NCBI RefSeq assembly: GCF_034262375.1
Contig: NZ_CP139558.1
Location: 6,696,001-6,760,000, forward strand
Reading direction: 5' to 3'
From: Mucilaginibacter sabulilitoris
GTDB lineage: Bacteria; Bacteroidota; Bacteroidia; Sphingobacteriales; Sphingobacteriaceae
Length of the DNA: 64,000 nucleotides
Below, piece after piece: positions 35,189-45,200 of this stretch. A program made the translations under genes and the position numbers. Every line of letters starts with the position of its first letter. Positions within the stretch are counted from its first letter, which is position 1. Below the pieces are notes generated by a model that saw only the letters and a program-made list of their open reading frames with translations, made no database searches and was not told the DNA's origin.

Positions 35189-37678
35189 ATGTTTCAACCA
35201 ACCATCGTAGTTGTTGGCAATGGAATGGTAGGTTATAAGTTTTGCGAGAAGCTCATAACTAAATCATCACATTTCAATATCATTGTTTTTGGCGAAGAAC
35301 CCCGCATTGCTTATGACAGGGTTCACCTCAGCGAATACTTCAACGGCAAGTCGGCAAGCGACCTATCGCTCTCTACCCTCTCCTGGTATGTCGACAACGG
35401 TATAAAGTTACATCTTAATGATCCTGTTCAGGAAATAAACCGGACAGAAAAAACTGTTCACTCTCTAAAGGGGCTCACTATCAGTTACGATTACCTGGTA
35501 CTTGCCACCGGATCATCAGCCTTCGTACCTGATATTCCAGGGGTTGAGAAAGAGGGCGTATTTGTTTATCGCACCATAGACGATCTCGACCTCATTAAAA
35601 ATTATGCTGCCAACGCCAAAGTTGGGGCAGTAATGGGTGGTGGTCTTTTGGGCCTTGAGGCTGCTAAAGCACTTATTGATCTCGGTATAGAAGAAACACA
35701 TGTAATAGAATTTGCGCCCCGGTTAATGCCCCGGCAAATAGATTCTGCAGGCAGCGGCATGTTGTTATCCAAATTAAAAAAACTTGGACTAAATATCCAC
35801 CTCAATAAAAACACCGCGGCTTTTGTTGGCGATCATAAAATAGAAGCGCTCCAATTTAACGATGATACCCGACTACCTGTTGACATGATGGTTATATCTG
35901 CCGGTATCCGCCCACGCGACGAGCTGGCAAAATTAGCAGGATTACATACCGGCACCCGGGGCGGCATCATCGTAAACGAAAAAATGCAAACCAGCGATGA
36001 GTGCATTTTTGCCATAGGCGAGTGCGCGCTTTACGAGGGGATGATATACGGACTTGTTGCACCCGGCTACGAAATGGCCGACATTGTGGCAACCTATATC
36101 ACAGGTGGCGAAAAAGGTTTCTACGGGTACGACATGAGCACCAAGCTCAAATTAATTGGCGTTGATGTTGCCAGCTTTGGCGATGCCTTTATTACTGAAC
36201 CCGATTGCCGTACCATTGTATTTGAAGACACCCACAAAGGAATATACAAACGCATCAATATCACCAACGATGGCAAGCATTTACTGGGTGGCATATTAAT
36301 AGGCGATGCAGATGCTTACAATATGCTGCTGCAAACCGTAAATAACAAAATAACCCTACCACCCAATCCTGAAGACCTGATATTAGGCTCCCGGGGAAGT
36401 GAAGCCAATGAAGGCGCAGGCGTAATGAACCTGCCCGACGAGGCACTGATTTGCTCATGCGAAGCCGTAACCAAATCGGCAATTTGTTCATCTGTTAATG
36501 ATGGCGCCTGCAGCATTGATGAGATTAAAAAATGCACCAAAGCAGGCACTGGCTGCGGTGGCTGTGTGCCACTGGTGAAAGATCTGGTTGCCGGTACCAT
36601 GAAAGCTAATGGCCAGTATGTTAAAAATGTAATTTGCGAACATTTCGACTATTCGCGTCAGGAGCTTTTTGACCTAGTGAAGATAAACAAGGTGAAAAAT
36701 TACGACCTGGCACTCGATCATTTTGGCAAGGGCGATGGTTGCGAAGTTTGCAAACCGGCTGTAGCCAGCATCCTGTCGAGCCTGTGGAATGATGTAATCG
36801 TAAAACAGGACACCATTCAGGACAGCAACGATCGCTACTTGGCCAACATACAAAAGGGCGGCACTTATTCGGTTGTACCGCGCATCCCCGGCGGCGAGAT
36901 CACCCCCGACAAACTGATCGTGATAGGCCAGGTTGCTAAAAAATATGGTTTATATACTAAAATAACCGGCGGCCAGCGCATTGACATGTTCGGCGCGCAC
37001 ATAAATGACCTCCCCGAAATTTGGGAGGAATTAATAGATGCCGGTTTTGAAAGTGGCCATGCCTATGGCAAAGCCCTGCGCACAGTAAAAAGTTGCGTAG
37101 GTAGCACCTGGTGCCGCTTCGGACTACATGACAGTGTATCGTTTGCTATTGAAATTGAAGAAAGATATAAAGGCATACGTGCACCGCACAAAATAAAAGG
37201 CGGGGTGAGCGGCTGCATCCGCGAATGCGCCGAAGCTCAGTCGAAAGATTTTGGCATCATAGCCACAGAAAAAGGCTGGAACCTGTACGTTTGCGGTAAT
37301 GGCGGCTCCAAACCACAGCACGCTCAATTACTGGCTACCGATGTTGACAGCGCAACCTGCATTAAATATATAGACAGGTTCCTGATGTTTTACATCAAAA
37401 CCGCCGACCCACTGACCCGCACCGCTACATGGCTCAATAAAATGGACGGCGGCATGAGCTACCTGAAAAACGTGGTTATCAATGACAGCTTGGGGATTGC
37501 TGAAAAATTGGATGAAGAAATGCAGCAACTGGTAGATACCTACCATTGCGAATGGAAGGAAGTTGTAGAAAACCCCAACCTGCGCAAACGCTTTGCCCAC
37601 TTTATCAACGCACCGGAAGAAAAAGACCCTTCGATAAAATTTGAAACCATGCGGGAGCAGGTAAAAGCACAGTGGTAA
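35189..37678 (+). CDS. nirB: NADH-dependent nitrite reductase, large subunit
   Basis: 829 residues, full length for assimilatory NirB. Order: FAD/NAD(P)H oxidoreductase domain (about 1-310; VVVGNGMVGYKFCEK and the NAD site GGGLLGLEAA), BFD-like [2Fe-2S] domain (about 420-470: LICSCEAVTKSAICSSV ... GCGGC), sulfite reductase ferredoxin half-domain (about 555-615) and the siroheme/[4Fe-4S] domain with cysteines in KSCVGSTWCRFG and GVSGCIRECAEA (about 635-680). It reduces nitrite to ammonium with six electrons from NADH in the cytoplasm. NirD follows and cobA supplies siroheme precursor. Confidence 0.97.
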   Translation: MFQPTIVVVGNGMVGYKFCEKLITKSSHFNIIVFGEEPRIAYDRVHLSEYFNGKSASDLSLSTLSWYVDNGIKLHLNDPVQEINRTEKTVHSLKGLTISYDYLVLATGSSAFVPDIPGVEKEGVFVYRTIDDLDLIKNYAANAKVGAVMGGGLLGLEAAKALIDLGIEETHVIEFAPRLMPRQIDSAGSGMLLSKLKKLGLNIHLNKNTAAFVGDHKIEALQFNDDTRLPVDMMVISAGIRPRDELAKLAGLHTGTRGGIIVNEKMQTSDECIFAIGECALYEGMIYGLVAPGYEMADIVATYITGGEKGFYGYDMSTKLKLIGVDVASFGDAFITEPDCRTIVFEDTHKGIYKRINITNDGKHLLGGILIGDADAYNMLLQTVNNKITLPPNPEDLILGSRGSEANEGAGVMNLPDEALICSCEAVTKSAICSSVNDGACSIDEIKKCTKAGTGCGGCVPLVKDLVAGTMKANGQYVKNVICEHFDYSRQELFDLVKINKVKNYDLALDHFGKGDGCEVCKPAVASILSSLWNDVIVKQDTIQDSNDRYLANIQKGGTYSVVPRIPGGEITPDKLIVIGQVAKKYGLYTKITGGQRIDMFGAHINDLPEIWEELIDAGFESGHAYGKALRTVKSCVGSTWCRFGLHDSVSFAIEIEERYKGIRAPHKIKGGVSGCIRECAEAQSKDFGIIATEKGWNLYVCGNGGSKPQHAQLLATDVDSATCIKYIDRFLMFYIKTADPLTRTATWLNKMDGGMSYLKNVVINDSLGIAEKLDEEMQQLVDTYHCEWKEVVENPNLRKRFAHFINAPEEKDPSIKFETMREQVKAQW

Positions 37679-37706
37679 TATAATTAACTAACCATTAAAA
37701 ACATTT

Positions 37707-37783
37707 GCCATACTGAACACAGCGAAGTATCTATTAAACAACATCTATTCATTAAATAGCCCCTTTGTTCCTCAGGATGACAA
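37707..37783. repeat. Dispersed intergenic repeat (REP-like), between nirB and nirD
   Basis: The segment runs from GCCATACTGAACACAGCGAA to CTCAGGATGACAA. Both ends read like the short palindromic intergenic elements (TCATxCTGAxxxxxxCGAAG type) scattered through Sphingobacteriaceae genomes. It accounts for the unusually long nirB-nirD gap. Copy number cannot be checked here. Confidence 0.5.
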
Positions 37784-37818
37784 ATTAAAAATATCATTCC
37801 TCATAAAAACCAAGAAAT

Positions 37819-38169
37819 ATGGAAACCATAACAGACATTGAATGGGTTTTAGCCTGCTACACAGACGATGTTCCCGAAAACGGAGGCGCCTGCGTAAAAC
37901 ATGGTAACGAACAAATTGCTTTATATAACTTCTCGCGCCGCGGCGAATGGTACGCCACTCAAAATTTATGCCCGCACAAGCAGCAGATGGTGCTTTCCCG
38001 CGGCATGATAGGCAGCACCGGCGAAGATTGCACACCAAAAGTGGCCTGCCCTTTTCACAAAAAAGCATTTTCACTCATTAGCGGCGAATGCCTGACCGGC
38101 GAAGAATATCAAATAAAAACCTACCCGGTAAAAGTTGCCGACGGTAAGGTTTATATAGGAATTGTTTAA
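37819..38169 (+). CDS. nirD: Nitrite reductase small subunit (Rieske-like)
   Basis: 116 residues. NirD-type Rieske fold: EWVLACYTDDVPENGGACVK, then WYATQNLCPHKQQMVLSRGM and VACPFHKKAFSLISGECLTG. The C-P-H and C-P-F-H pairs resemble Rieske ligands (C-x-H...C-x2-H), so it may hold a [2Fe-2S] cluster, which many NirD proteins lack. It partners NirB. Confidence 0.93.
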   Translation: METITDIEWVLACYTDDVPENGGACVKHGNEQIALYNFSRRGEWYATQNLCPHKQQMVLSRGMIGSTGEDCTPKVACPFHKKAFSLISGECLTGEEYQIKTYPVKVADGKVYIGIV

Positions 38170-38177
38170 TTGCCCGA

Positions 38178-38876
38178 CTATGGAAAGAAAGGATCCTGAG
38201 CCAATTTTGAAAGTTCATCATAATTGGCAATACGGATACTTTTCCCCGAAAGGCTTATCAATTGTTCGCTTACCAGTTCATTCATCATCCGGAATACTGT
38301 TTCGTAAGTAGCTCCGGCGTATGATGCCAGATCCTGCCGGCTCAGGTCAATTCCAATAAAGCCATCGGGTGTTAAGCCAAATTGACCTTGCAGGGAAATA
38401 AGCGCTTCGGCAACCCGGCCCTTAACAGACATGTGTGCCAGGTTACGCATTTTACGTTCAGACTGCTTTAGTTCTTCCATAAAAAACATCAGCAACTTGT
38501 GAGTAAAATCCGGATTAACCTTTAACGATGCTTCAAAAAATACAACATCTACATAACACACAACAGTTGACTCAAGCGCCGCGGCAGATATGGGATAAGC
38601 ACTGCCAATACCCAATCCCCTGTGACCAAAAATTGAACCGGCTTTAGCAAAACGCACAATGAGCTCTTTATCCTTGTCCCATTTTTTATAAACCTTTACA
38701 TTTCCCGAGTATACAAAGTAAATACCGGTAACAGGGTCACCTTCTTTAAATATAACTTCACCTTTTTTTACTTTAAAGTTGATTTTATGAGCCGAAATTG
38801 CCGGCCGCCACTCTTTCAAACAGTTTTTACATAAAAAACAGCTCTCTACATCACAAATATTTTGAATTTTTTTCAT
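38178..38876 (-). CDS. Crp/Fnr-family regulator with N-terminal Cys array (nitrate module)
   Basis: 232 residues, paralogue of 31170-31865. Cys8, Cys13, Cys16, Cys19 and Cys107 fall at exactly the same positions. Effector beta-roll at about 32-120 (VKKGEVIFKEGDPVTGIYFV), dimer helix, then HTH (LSRQDLASYAGATYETVFRM) with the canonical E-T-V-x-R recognition helix. It lies inside the nitrate module, convergent with nirD and divergent from the porin-carrier-reductase operon; FNR-like palindromes occur in both module control regions, so it is the likely regulator (inference). Confidence 0.92.
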   Translation of the reverse strand: MKKIQNICDVESCFLCKNCLKEWRPAISAHKINFKVKKGEVIFKEGDPVTGIYFVYSGNVKVYKKWDKDKELIVRFAKAGSIFGHRGLGIGSAYPISAAALESTVVCYVDVVFFEASLKVNPDFTHKLLMFFMEELKQSERKMRNLAHMSVKGRVAEALISLQGQFGLTPDGFIGIDLSRQDLASYAGATYETVFRMMNELVSEQLISLSGKSIRIANYDELSKLAQDPFFP

Positions 38877-39150
38877 TTATAACAAATCGGCCTATACAAA
38901 TTAACACAATTCACAATATCAATCAATAAACACAACAAATAAATGAATTTAAAACATGATATATGTCATTTTATTAGAACATTTTATAATTAAGATAGAA
39001 AAATATCAAAAAAACCACATAAAAACACCATTAAATTAAATTTATACCAGCCAAAAATGAATGTAAGTCAGTTTTTACTTTACAAAAATTACATTTTATC
39101 AATTTTCATTGAGTTTAAATTTAATAAAATGTTAATAAAATCTTTTTTTA

Positions 39151-39164
39151 ATGATTTAAATCAT
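39151..39164. promoter_or_regulatory. FNR-like palindrome upstream of the nitrate operon
   Basis: ATGATTTAAATCAT is a perfect 14-bp palindrome sharing 13 bases with the site at 34976. It is 214 bases upstream of the porin start codon. Confidence 0.55.
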
Positions 39165-39297
39165 AAAAATTAATAAATAATATTGAATTTATTGACTAAT
39201 TAGGCTATTTTAGATATATTTATAAAAAATAACAACCCAATAATTAAGAAAAGTAAAAATTAGCGCCTATGAAAGTGAATTTCTAAACACAAAACAT

Positions 39298-39336
39298 AAA
39301 AAAGCCCTGCCGGGAGGTCGCATTCCCAGACAGGGT
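39298..39336. other. Leader hairpin upstream of the porin gene
   Basis: CCCTG/CAGGG outer stem (39305-39309, 39331-39335) with inner GGGA/TCCC. Preceded by six A, so the minus strand has terminator form (stem then T run). It is similar in layout to the hairpin at 4561-4601. Confidence 0.45.
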
Positions 39337-39377
39337 AAACAGTTTTCATTGCTTTAACAAATAAAAAACTATCTCAA

Positions 39378-40919
39378 ATGTACAAAAATGTATTAAACCA
39401 ATACACTATTCCTGCCATTGCATTTTTTATTGTTTGTTTTTCTTCTAAAAACGTGAATGCGCAGGTTTCCCTTTCAGGACAATTACGAACGAGGAGCGAA
39501 TTGCGGGATGGTTATGGCACGTTGCAAACCACCGGTTACAAAGACGCAGCCTTTATATCCCAGCGAACGCGTTTAACGTTTGATTACAAATCAAACAAAC
39601 TCATTTTTCATACTACTATTCAGGACGTACGCCTTTGGGGGCAGGATGCCTCAACCACAACGCCTGCCGATGGCAATAAATTAGGCTTGCACGAAGCATG
39701 GGCCGAAATCATTTTATCAAACAAAAAAGATACATCCTTCAAATCATCACCGCTTGATTATTTTGCTATTAAAATAGGTCGCCAGGAACTGGTTTATGAT
39801 GATGAACGACTGCTTGGTAATTTAGACTGGACGCAGCAAGGTCGCCGCCATGATGCTATTGTGTTAAAAATGCTTCAAAATGGCTGGCAGCTTGATCTTG
39901 GCGCGGCATTCAACCAAAATTCTGATGCTATTAATTATAATGGCACCTATTATACCCCTGCCAATATTCCGGCCATGGTAAAAGACAGCAAGGGTAACCT
40001 AGTAAATACACCGGCAAATATGATCCCGCTTATTAATGCTGCGGGCATTAGTGCAAAAAATGGCAGCCTGGCATATTTAAATGCTCCGGGTTCAAATGCA
40101 TCTACCCAGAATTATAAAGCGCTGGAGTATTTATATGCAGCAAAAAAATTCAACAAAACCAAAATCTCGGGTTTGTTCCTGGCCGATCAGTTTAGTAAAT
40201 ACATTCTGGATTCGGTTAAAAATACTTCGGGAGAAGATGTAGGTTATGTTTATGGTAAACGCTTTAACCAAACCGGAGTAAATACCCGCTACACCACAGG
40301 CCTGTTAATAAACCCGGTTTTTGGCAATAAAAATCAGCTGGCGTTAACCGGAGGCTTCTATTACCAGGGCGGGCATGATCGTGAGGGTTTATCATTAAGC
40401 GCATACACCATCACTACATCTATCACCTACAAACCAAATTCGTTTAGTTTTACAGGCGGATGGGATTACCTGTCTGGTAACGATGCTTTTTCCACCTCGA
40501 AAACCAACCATCGTTTTGACCCGCTGTATGGCACCCCGCACAAGTTTTGGGGCTACATGGATTATTTTTATGCGGTTAGCGGTTCGCCAACCGGTGGTTT
40601 AAGCAACCCCTATCTCAAAATAAAGTATGCTTCGGCCAACAACCGCTTTACTACTGAACTGGCCAACCATTATTTTATGCTGGCGCAAGATCAGAAGGAT
40701 GTTAACGGTAACCCCGTAAGCAAATATCTGGGTACTGAGTTTGACCTCACCACCGGCTACAAGCTTAATAAATTTACAGCCGTTGATCTTGGTCTGTCGT
40801 ACATGGCGGCAACCCGCAGCATGGAATATGCCAAAAACATCACACCGGGTACAGCAAATTTAAAACCTGTATGGGCCTACCTGCAGATCAATATCAAACC
40901 CGAATTTTTTAATAAATAA
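39378..40919 (+). CDS. Outer-membrane porin of the alginate-export type
   Basis: 513 residues. Signal peptide (about 1-29, ending VNAQ) followed by barrel strands in the Alginate_exp (PF13372-like) pattern: VSLSGQLRTRSELRDGYG, RLTFDYKSNKLIFHTTIQDV, HEAWAEIIL, YFAIKIGRQELVYDDERLLG and LDWTQQGRRHDAIVLKM. Ends in an aromatic strand (LQINIKPEFFNK). It is the first gene of the nitrate operon, 25 bases from the nitrate carrier, so I infer it admits nitrate or nitrite across the outer membrane rather than alginate. Confidence 0.8.
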   Translation: MYKNVLNQYTIPAIAFFIVCFSSKNVNAQVSLSGQLRTRSELRDGYGTLQTTGYKDAAFISQRTRLTFDYKSNKLIFHTTIQDVRLWGQDASTTTPADGNKLGLHEAWAEIILSNKKDTSFKSSPLDYFAIKIGRQELVYDDERLLGNLDWTQQGRRHDAIVLKMLQNGWQLDLGAAFNQNSDAINYNGTYYTPANIPAMVKDSKGNLVNTPANMIPLINAAGISAKNGSLAYLNAPGSNASTQNYKALEYLYAAKKFNKTKISGLFLADQFSKYILDSVKNTSGEDVGYVYGKRFNQTGVNTRYTTGLLINPVFGNKNQLALTGGFYYQGGHDREGLSLSAYTITTSITYKPNSFSFTGGWDYLSGNDAFSTSKTNHRFDPLYGTPHKFWGYMDYFYAVSGSPTGGLSNPYLKIKYASANNRFTTELANHYFMLAQDQKDVNGNPVSKYLGTEFDLTTGYKLNKFTAVDLGLSYMAATRSMEYAKNITPGTANLKPVWAYLQINIKPEFFNK

Positions 40920-40944
40920 CCCCTCATATTAAAAATTTAGCTAC

Positions 40945-42240
40945 ATGAAAAATCAACTCACCAAACTCAATATATTCTCCGTAAAAGGCGTGCAAATGCG
41001 CACTTTCCATATTACCTGGCTCATGTTTTTTGTTTGCTTTTTCGGTTGGTTTGGCCTGGCTCCCTTAATGCCAACCATCCGCACCGAACTGCACCTTACC
41101 AAAGGGCAGATCGGTAATATCATCATAGCTTCGGTATCAGCAACTATTATAGCACGTTTAATTATAGGTAAACTATGTGATACCTGGGGACCAAGAAAAA
41201 CTGCTATCAGGCTATTGCTGGTAGGTTCGCTGCCTGTATTTTTGGTAGGCCTTGCCCATGATTATACTACATTTTTATTATTCAGGCTGGCCATTGGGGT
41301 TATAGGTGCATCATTTGTAATTACACAGTTCCATACCTCCATGATGTTTGCACCGCAATTAAAAGGTACTGCCAATGCTATCACCGGTGGCTGGGGCAAC
41401 CTGGGCGGCGGGGTAACCAATATGGTGATGCCTTTAATATTTGCGGCCATAGTTGGTTTTGGATATACCACAGCCGAAGCCTGGCGCTATGCCATGATTG
41501 TCCCTGGGGTTTTAATGCTGGTTATCGCTTTTCTATACTCAAAATACACTAAAGACACCCCGAATGGCAATTATGACGAAATTGGTTACAGCCAGGGAAA
41601 ATCATCAAAAACTGACTGGAGCATTTTGGGTGATTGGAGGATATGGGCTCTTACACTGGCCTATGCCATGTGTTTTGGTATGGAGATCACTTTTGACAAC
41701 GTAGCTTCCTTACACTTTGTCGATTCATTTCATTTGTCACAAAGTTCTGCCGGCTTTTGGGCAGGCATATTCGGGTTTATGAATTTATTTGCCCGTGCTT
41801 TAGGCGGTATTGTGTCTGATAAGGTTGGCAATAAATTCGGTATGCGGGGCAAGGGATTACTGCTTGCGGGAGTTTTACTGTGCGAGGGTGCATTATTGAT
41901 ATTGTTCGCACAATCAGGTTCGTTATTAGCGGCTATCGTTTCTATGTTGTCATTCGCGCTTTTCCTAAAAATGGCTAATGGTGCTACTTATGGTATAGTA
42001 CCGTTTGTAAATACCAAAAATGTGGGCCTTGTTAGCGGTATAGTTGGTGCAGGGGGCAATTTTGGGGGGATGCTGTTCGGCTTTCTGTTCAAATCCGATT
42101 CCATTACTTATGTACAGGCATTTACCTATATAGGCTATACGGTTATCGTGGTAGCGTTAATTGTTTTAGTAACCCGGTTTTACAAACAGTCGGTTCCCAG
42201 CACAGAAACCGAAACAGCAATGTCTGGCAGTATGGCATAA
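40945..42240 (+). CDS. Nitrate/nitrite MFS transporter (NarK/NasA type)
   Basis: 431 residues, about 12 membrane helices. The nitrate-nitrite porter signatures are present: GGWGNLGGGVTNMVMPLIF (about 150-168) and GAGGNFGGMLFGFLF (about 370-385), plus conserved Arg residues in helices 2 and 8 (IIARLIIGKLCDTWGPRK; NLFARALGGIVSDKVGNK). It imports nitrate for the reductase encoded six bases downstream. Single NarK unit, not the fused NarK1-NarK2 form. Confidence 0.95.
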   Translation: MKNQLTKLNIFSVKGVQMRTFHITWLMFFVCFFGWFGLAPLMPTIRTELHLTKGQIGNIIIASVSATIIARLIIGKLCDTWGPRKTAIRLLLVGSLPVFLVGLAHDYTTFLLFRLAIGVIGASFVITQFHTSMMFAPQLKGTANAITGGWGNLGGGVTNMVMPLIFAAIVGFGYTTAEAWRYAMIVPGVLMLVIAFLYSKYTKDTPNGNYDEIGYSQGKSSKTDWSILGDWRIWALTLAYAMCFGMEITFDNVASLHFVDSFHLSQSSAGFWAGIFGFMNLFARALGGIVSDKVGNKFGMRGKGLLLAGVLLCEGALLILFAQSGSLLAAIVSMLSFALFLKMANGATYGIVPFVNTKNVGLVSGIVGAGGNFGGMLFGFLFKSDSITYVQAFTYIGYTVIVVALIVLVTRFYKQSVPSTETETAMSGSMA

Positions 42241-42246
42241 CATATT

Positions 42247-45200
42247 ATGAGTGTAAAAGCATCTGCATCTAAAAACAGGTTAACCGCCAATGCCGTAACC
42301 TCCACCTGCTGTTATTGCGGGGTGGGTTGCGGCGTTGTTGTAAATAAAGAGAAGAACGGCACTATTACCGTGCAGGGTAATACAGAACACCCTGTAAATA
42401 AAGGTATGCTTTGCAGCAAAGGGATGAACCTGCATTACACCGTAAATGATAAAAGCGACCGCCTGCTTTACCCGCAAATGCGATACAATAAAAGTATGCC
42501 TATGCAGCAGGTAAGCTGGGATGATGCACTTAATCGTACAGCCGCCGTTTTTAAAACCTTTATTGAAAAATACGGACCCGATTCGGTAGCCTTTTATGCT
42601 TCGGGGCAATGCTTAACCGAGGAGTATTATGTAGTGAATAAACTCATAAAGGGATTTATCGGCAGCAATAATATCGACACTAATTCGCGCTTATGCATGA
42701 GCAGTGCTGTTGCGGCCTATAAAATAGCATTAGGTGAAGATACCGTTCCGCTTTGTTATGATGATATTGAGCTTGCCGATTGTTTTTACATTATGGGCGG
42801 AAACCCTGCCTGGTGCCACCCTATTTTGTGGCGAAGGGTTGAAGCGCACAAGGCAGCAAATCCTGATACAAAGATCATCGTGGTTGATCCACGCGTTACC
42901 GATACCTGCGCCATTGCCGATCTGCACTTACAGATAAATCCGGGTACCGACATTACGCTCAATCACGCCATTGGCCGCTTGCTGATAGAGAATGGCGATA
43001 TTGATATTGACTTTATAAACAACCATGCCGAAGGTTTTGAGCAATACAGTACCATTGTTTTTCAAAAAACATTAACAGAATCGGCACAGATCTGCGGGCT
43101 GACGGAAAGCAGTATCCGTCTTGCGGCAACATATATTGGCGAAGCCAAAGGCTTTATTACCATGTGGACCATGGGCCTTAATCAGAGCGCCATAGGTGTA
43201 AACAAAAACCTGAGCCTCATTAATCTGAACTTAATTACCGGGCATGTTGGTAAACCAGGTTCAGGCCCGTTGTCATTAACCGGCCAGCCCAATGCTATGG
43301 GCGGCAGGGAAGTTGGTGGTCTATCCAATTTACTTCCGGCTCATCGTGTTCTTAGCAATCCACTGCACCGCGAGGAAGTTCAAAAATTTTGGGGAGGTAA
43401 GCCGATTCAACCCAAACCGGGCCTTACAGCAACAGAGATGTTCGAGGCGCTGAATGATGGCCGGTTAAAGGCTATCTGGATCATGTGTACCAATCCGCTC
43501 ACCAGCCTGCCTAATGTTCGCCTGGCCGAGGAGGCCTTAAAGAAAGCCAAATTTGTAGTGGTACAGGAAATCAGCAACAAGCCCGAAACTTTAGCTTACG
43601 CCGATGTAATATTACCTGCAGCGGCCTGGGCCGAAAAGGAGGGCACTATGACCAACTCTGAACGCCGCATCAGCTACCTTAACAAAGTAATTGACCCGCC
43701 CGGTGAGGCTCTGCCCGATGCTGAGATCATTTGCCGTTTTGCCCGTAAAATGGGTTATAAAGGTTTCGATTTTGAAAACGCGGCGGCTATTTATGCCGAA
43801 CATGTAAAGCTTACAGCCAAAACCAACATTGATATCAGCGGCTTGAATTATGATATTTTAAAGGAGCAAAAAACGGTTCAATGGCCTTATAAAAAGAAAA
43901 GCCCGACAAAAGGCACACAGCGTTTATTTACCGATAAGATTTTCTATACCCCATCCGCAAAAGCAGTGATCAGTCCGGTTCCGGATACCTTAACAAGTGA
44001 AGCCCCTGATGATGAATATCCGTTTATATTAACCACCGGCCGCATCCGCGATCAGTGGCATACCATGAGCAAAACAGGCAAGGTGAATAAACTTAACCAG
44101 CATTATAAACAGGCCTTCTTAGAGATCCACCCGGATGATGCCGCCATATTGCAACTTAATGAGGGCGATATTACCGTTATTACGTCGCGCCGGGGCGAAG
44201 TAAGGGTGCAGGCCAAACTAACCGAACAAATAAAACGCGGCGTAGTGTTTTTACCCATGCACTGGGGTAAAATTTTAAATAACGACCTTAACCGGGCCAA
44301 TAATATTACCAGCGATATGCTGGATCCTGTATCAAAAGAGCCTGATTTTAAATATTGCGCTGTAAATCTTAAAAAATACAAAAAGCCTTTTCAGCGCATT
44401 GTAGTAGTTGGCGCAGGAGCTGGGGCTTATGGCTTTGTAAAATCATACCGGGAGCTAAACCCAGATGATGAGATCACCATCTTCAGCAAGGAGAACCACC
44501 CTTTTTACAACCGCGTAATGCTGCCCGATTATATCAGCGGTGAGCAGTCATGGGAGCAATTGGTAAAAATGAAAGATTCGGAAGAACCTGAATACAAGAT
44601 CAGAATGCTTCGTGGCGTGAGCATTGAAAAAATAGACCGCGCCAACAAACAGGTTACCGATTCAAGAGGAATTAAAACACCTTATGATATTTTACTGCTG
44701 GCCACCGGTAGCCGGGCATCGGTGCCAAAAAACGTCCCCTCGCTGCCTGGTATATTCACCATGCGCAGCCGCAATGATGCTGACAGCTTTATAAAGCATG
44801 TTCCGCAAGGTGGCCATGTGGTTATTGTAGGCGGCGGCTTGCTTGGGCTCGAGATGGCAGCTTCCCTACGCGAAATTGGCATGAGGATTACCATTGTGCA
44901 ACGCGTATCCCGCTTCCTTAACCGCCAGTTAGATGTGCTGGGCAGCCAGCTATTGGCAGAAGAAATGGCTGATCAGGGTTGTGATATTTATTATGACGAT
45001 GAGGTGCAACTGTTTTACGGTCGTTCAAAATTGACCGCGGTAGGCTTAAAAAGCGGAAACAAGATAAACTGCGATGCCATGATCCTGGCTATTGGCACTA
45101 CTCCCAACCTGGAGATAGCTAAAGATTGTGGATTGGAATGCAAACGCGGAGTTATTGTGAACGAACGTATGCAAACCAGCGATCCGGATATATATGCCAT

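Larger units (their letters stand above)
38877..39377. other. 501-bp divergent control region of the nitrate operon
   Basis: Very AT-rich, with no gene. Contains an exact palindrome at 39151-39164, a related imperfect one (ATGATATATGTCAT, 38956-38969) and a GC-rich hairpin at 39305-39335 in the leader of the porin gene. Its size and palindromes suggest complex control of both the regulator and the operon. Confidence 0.6.
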
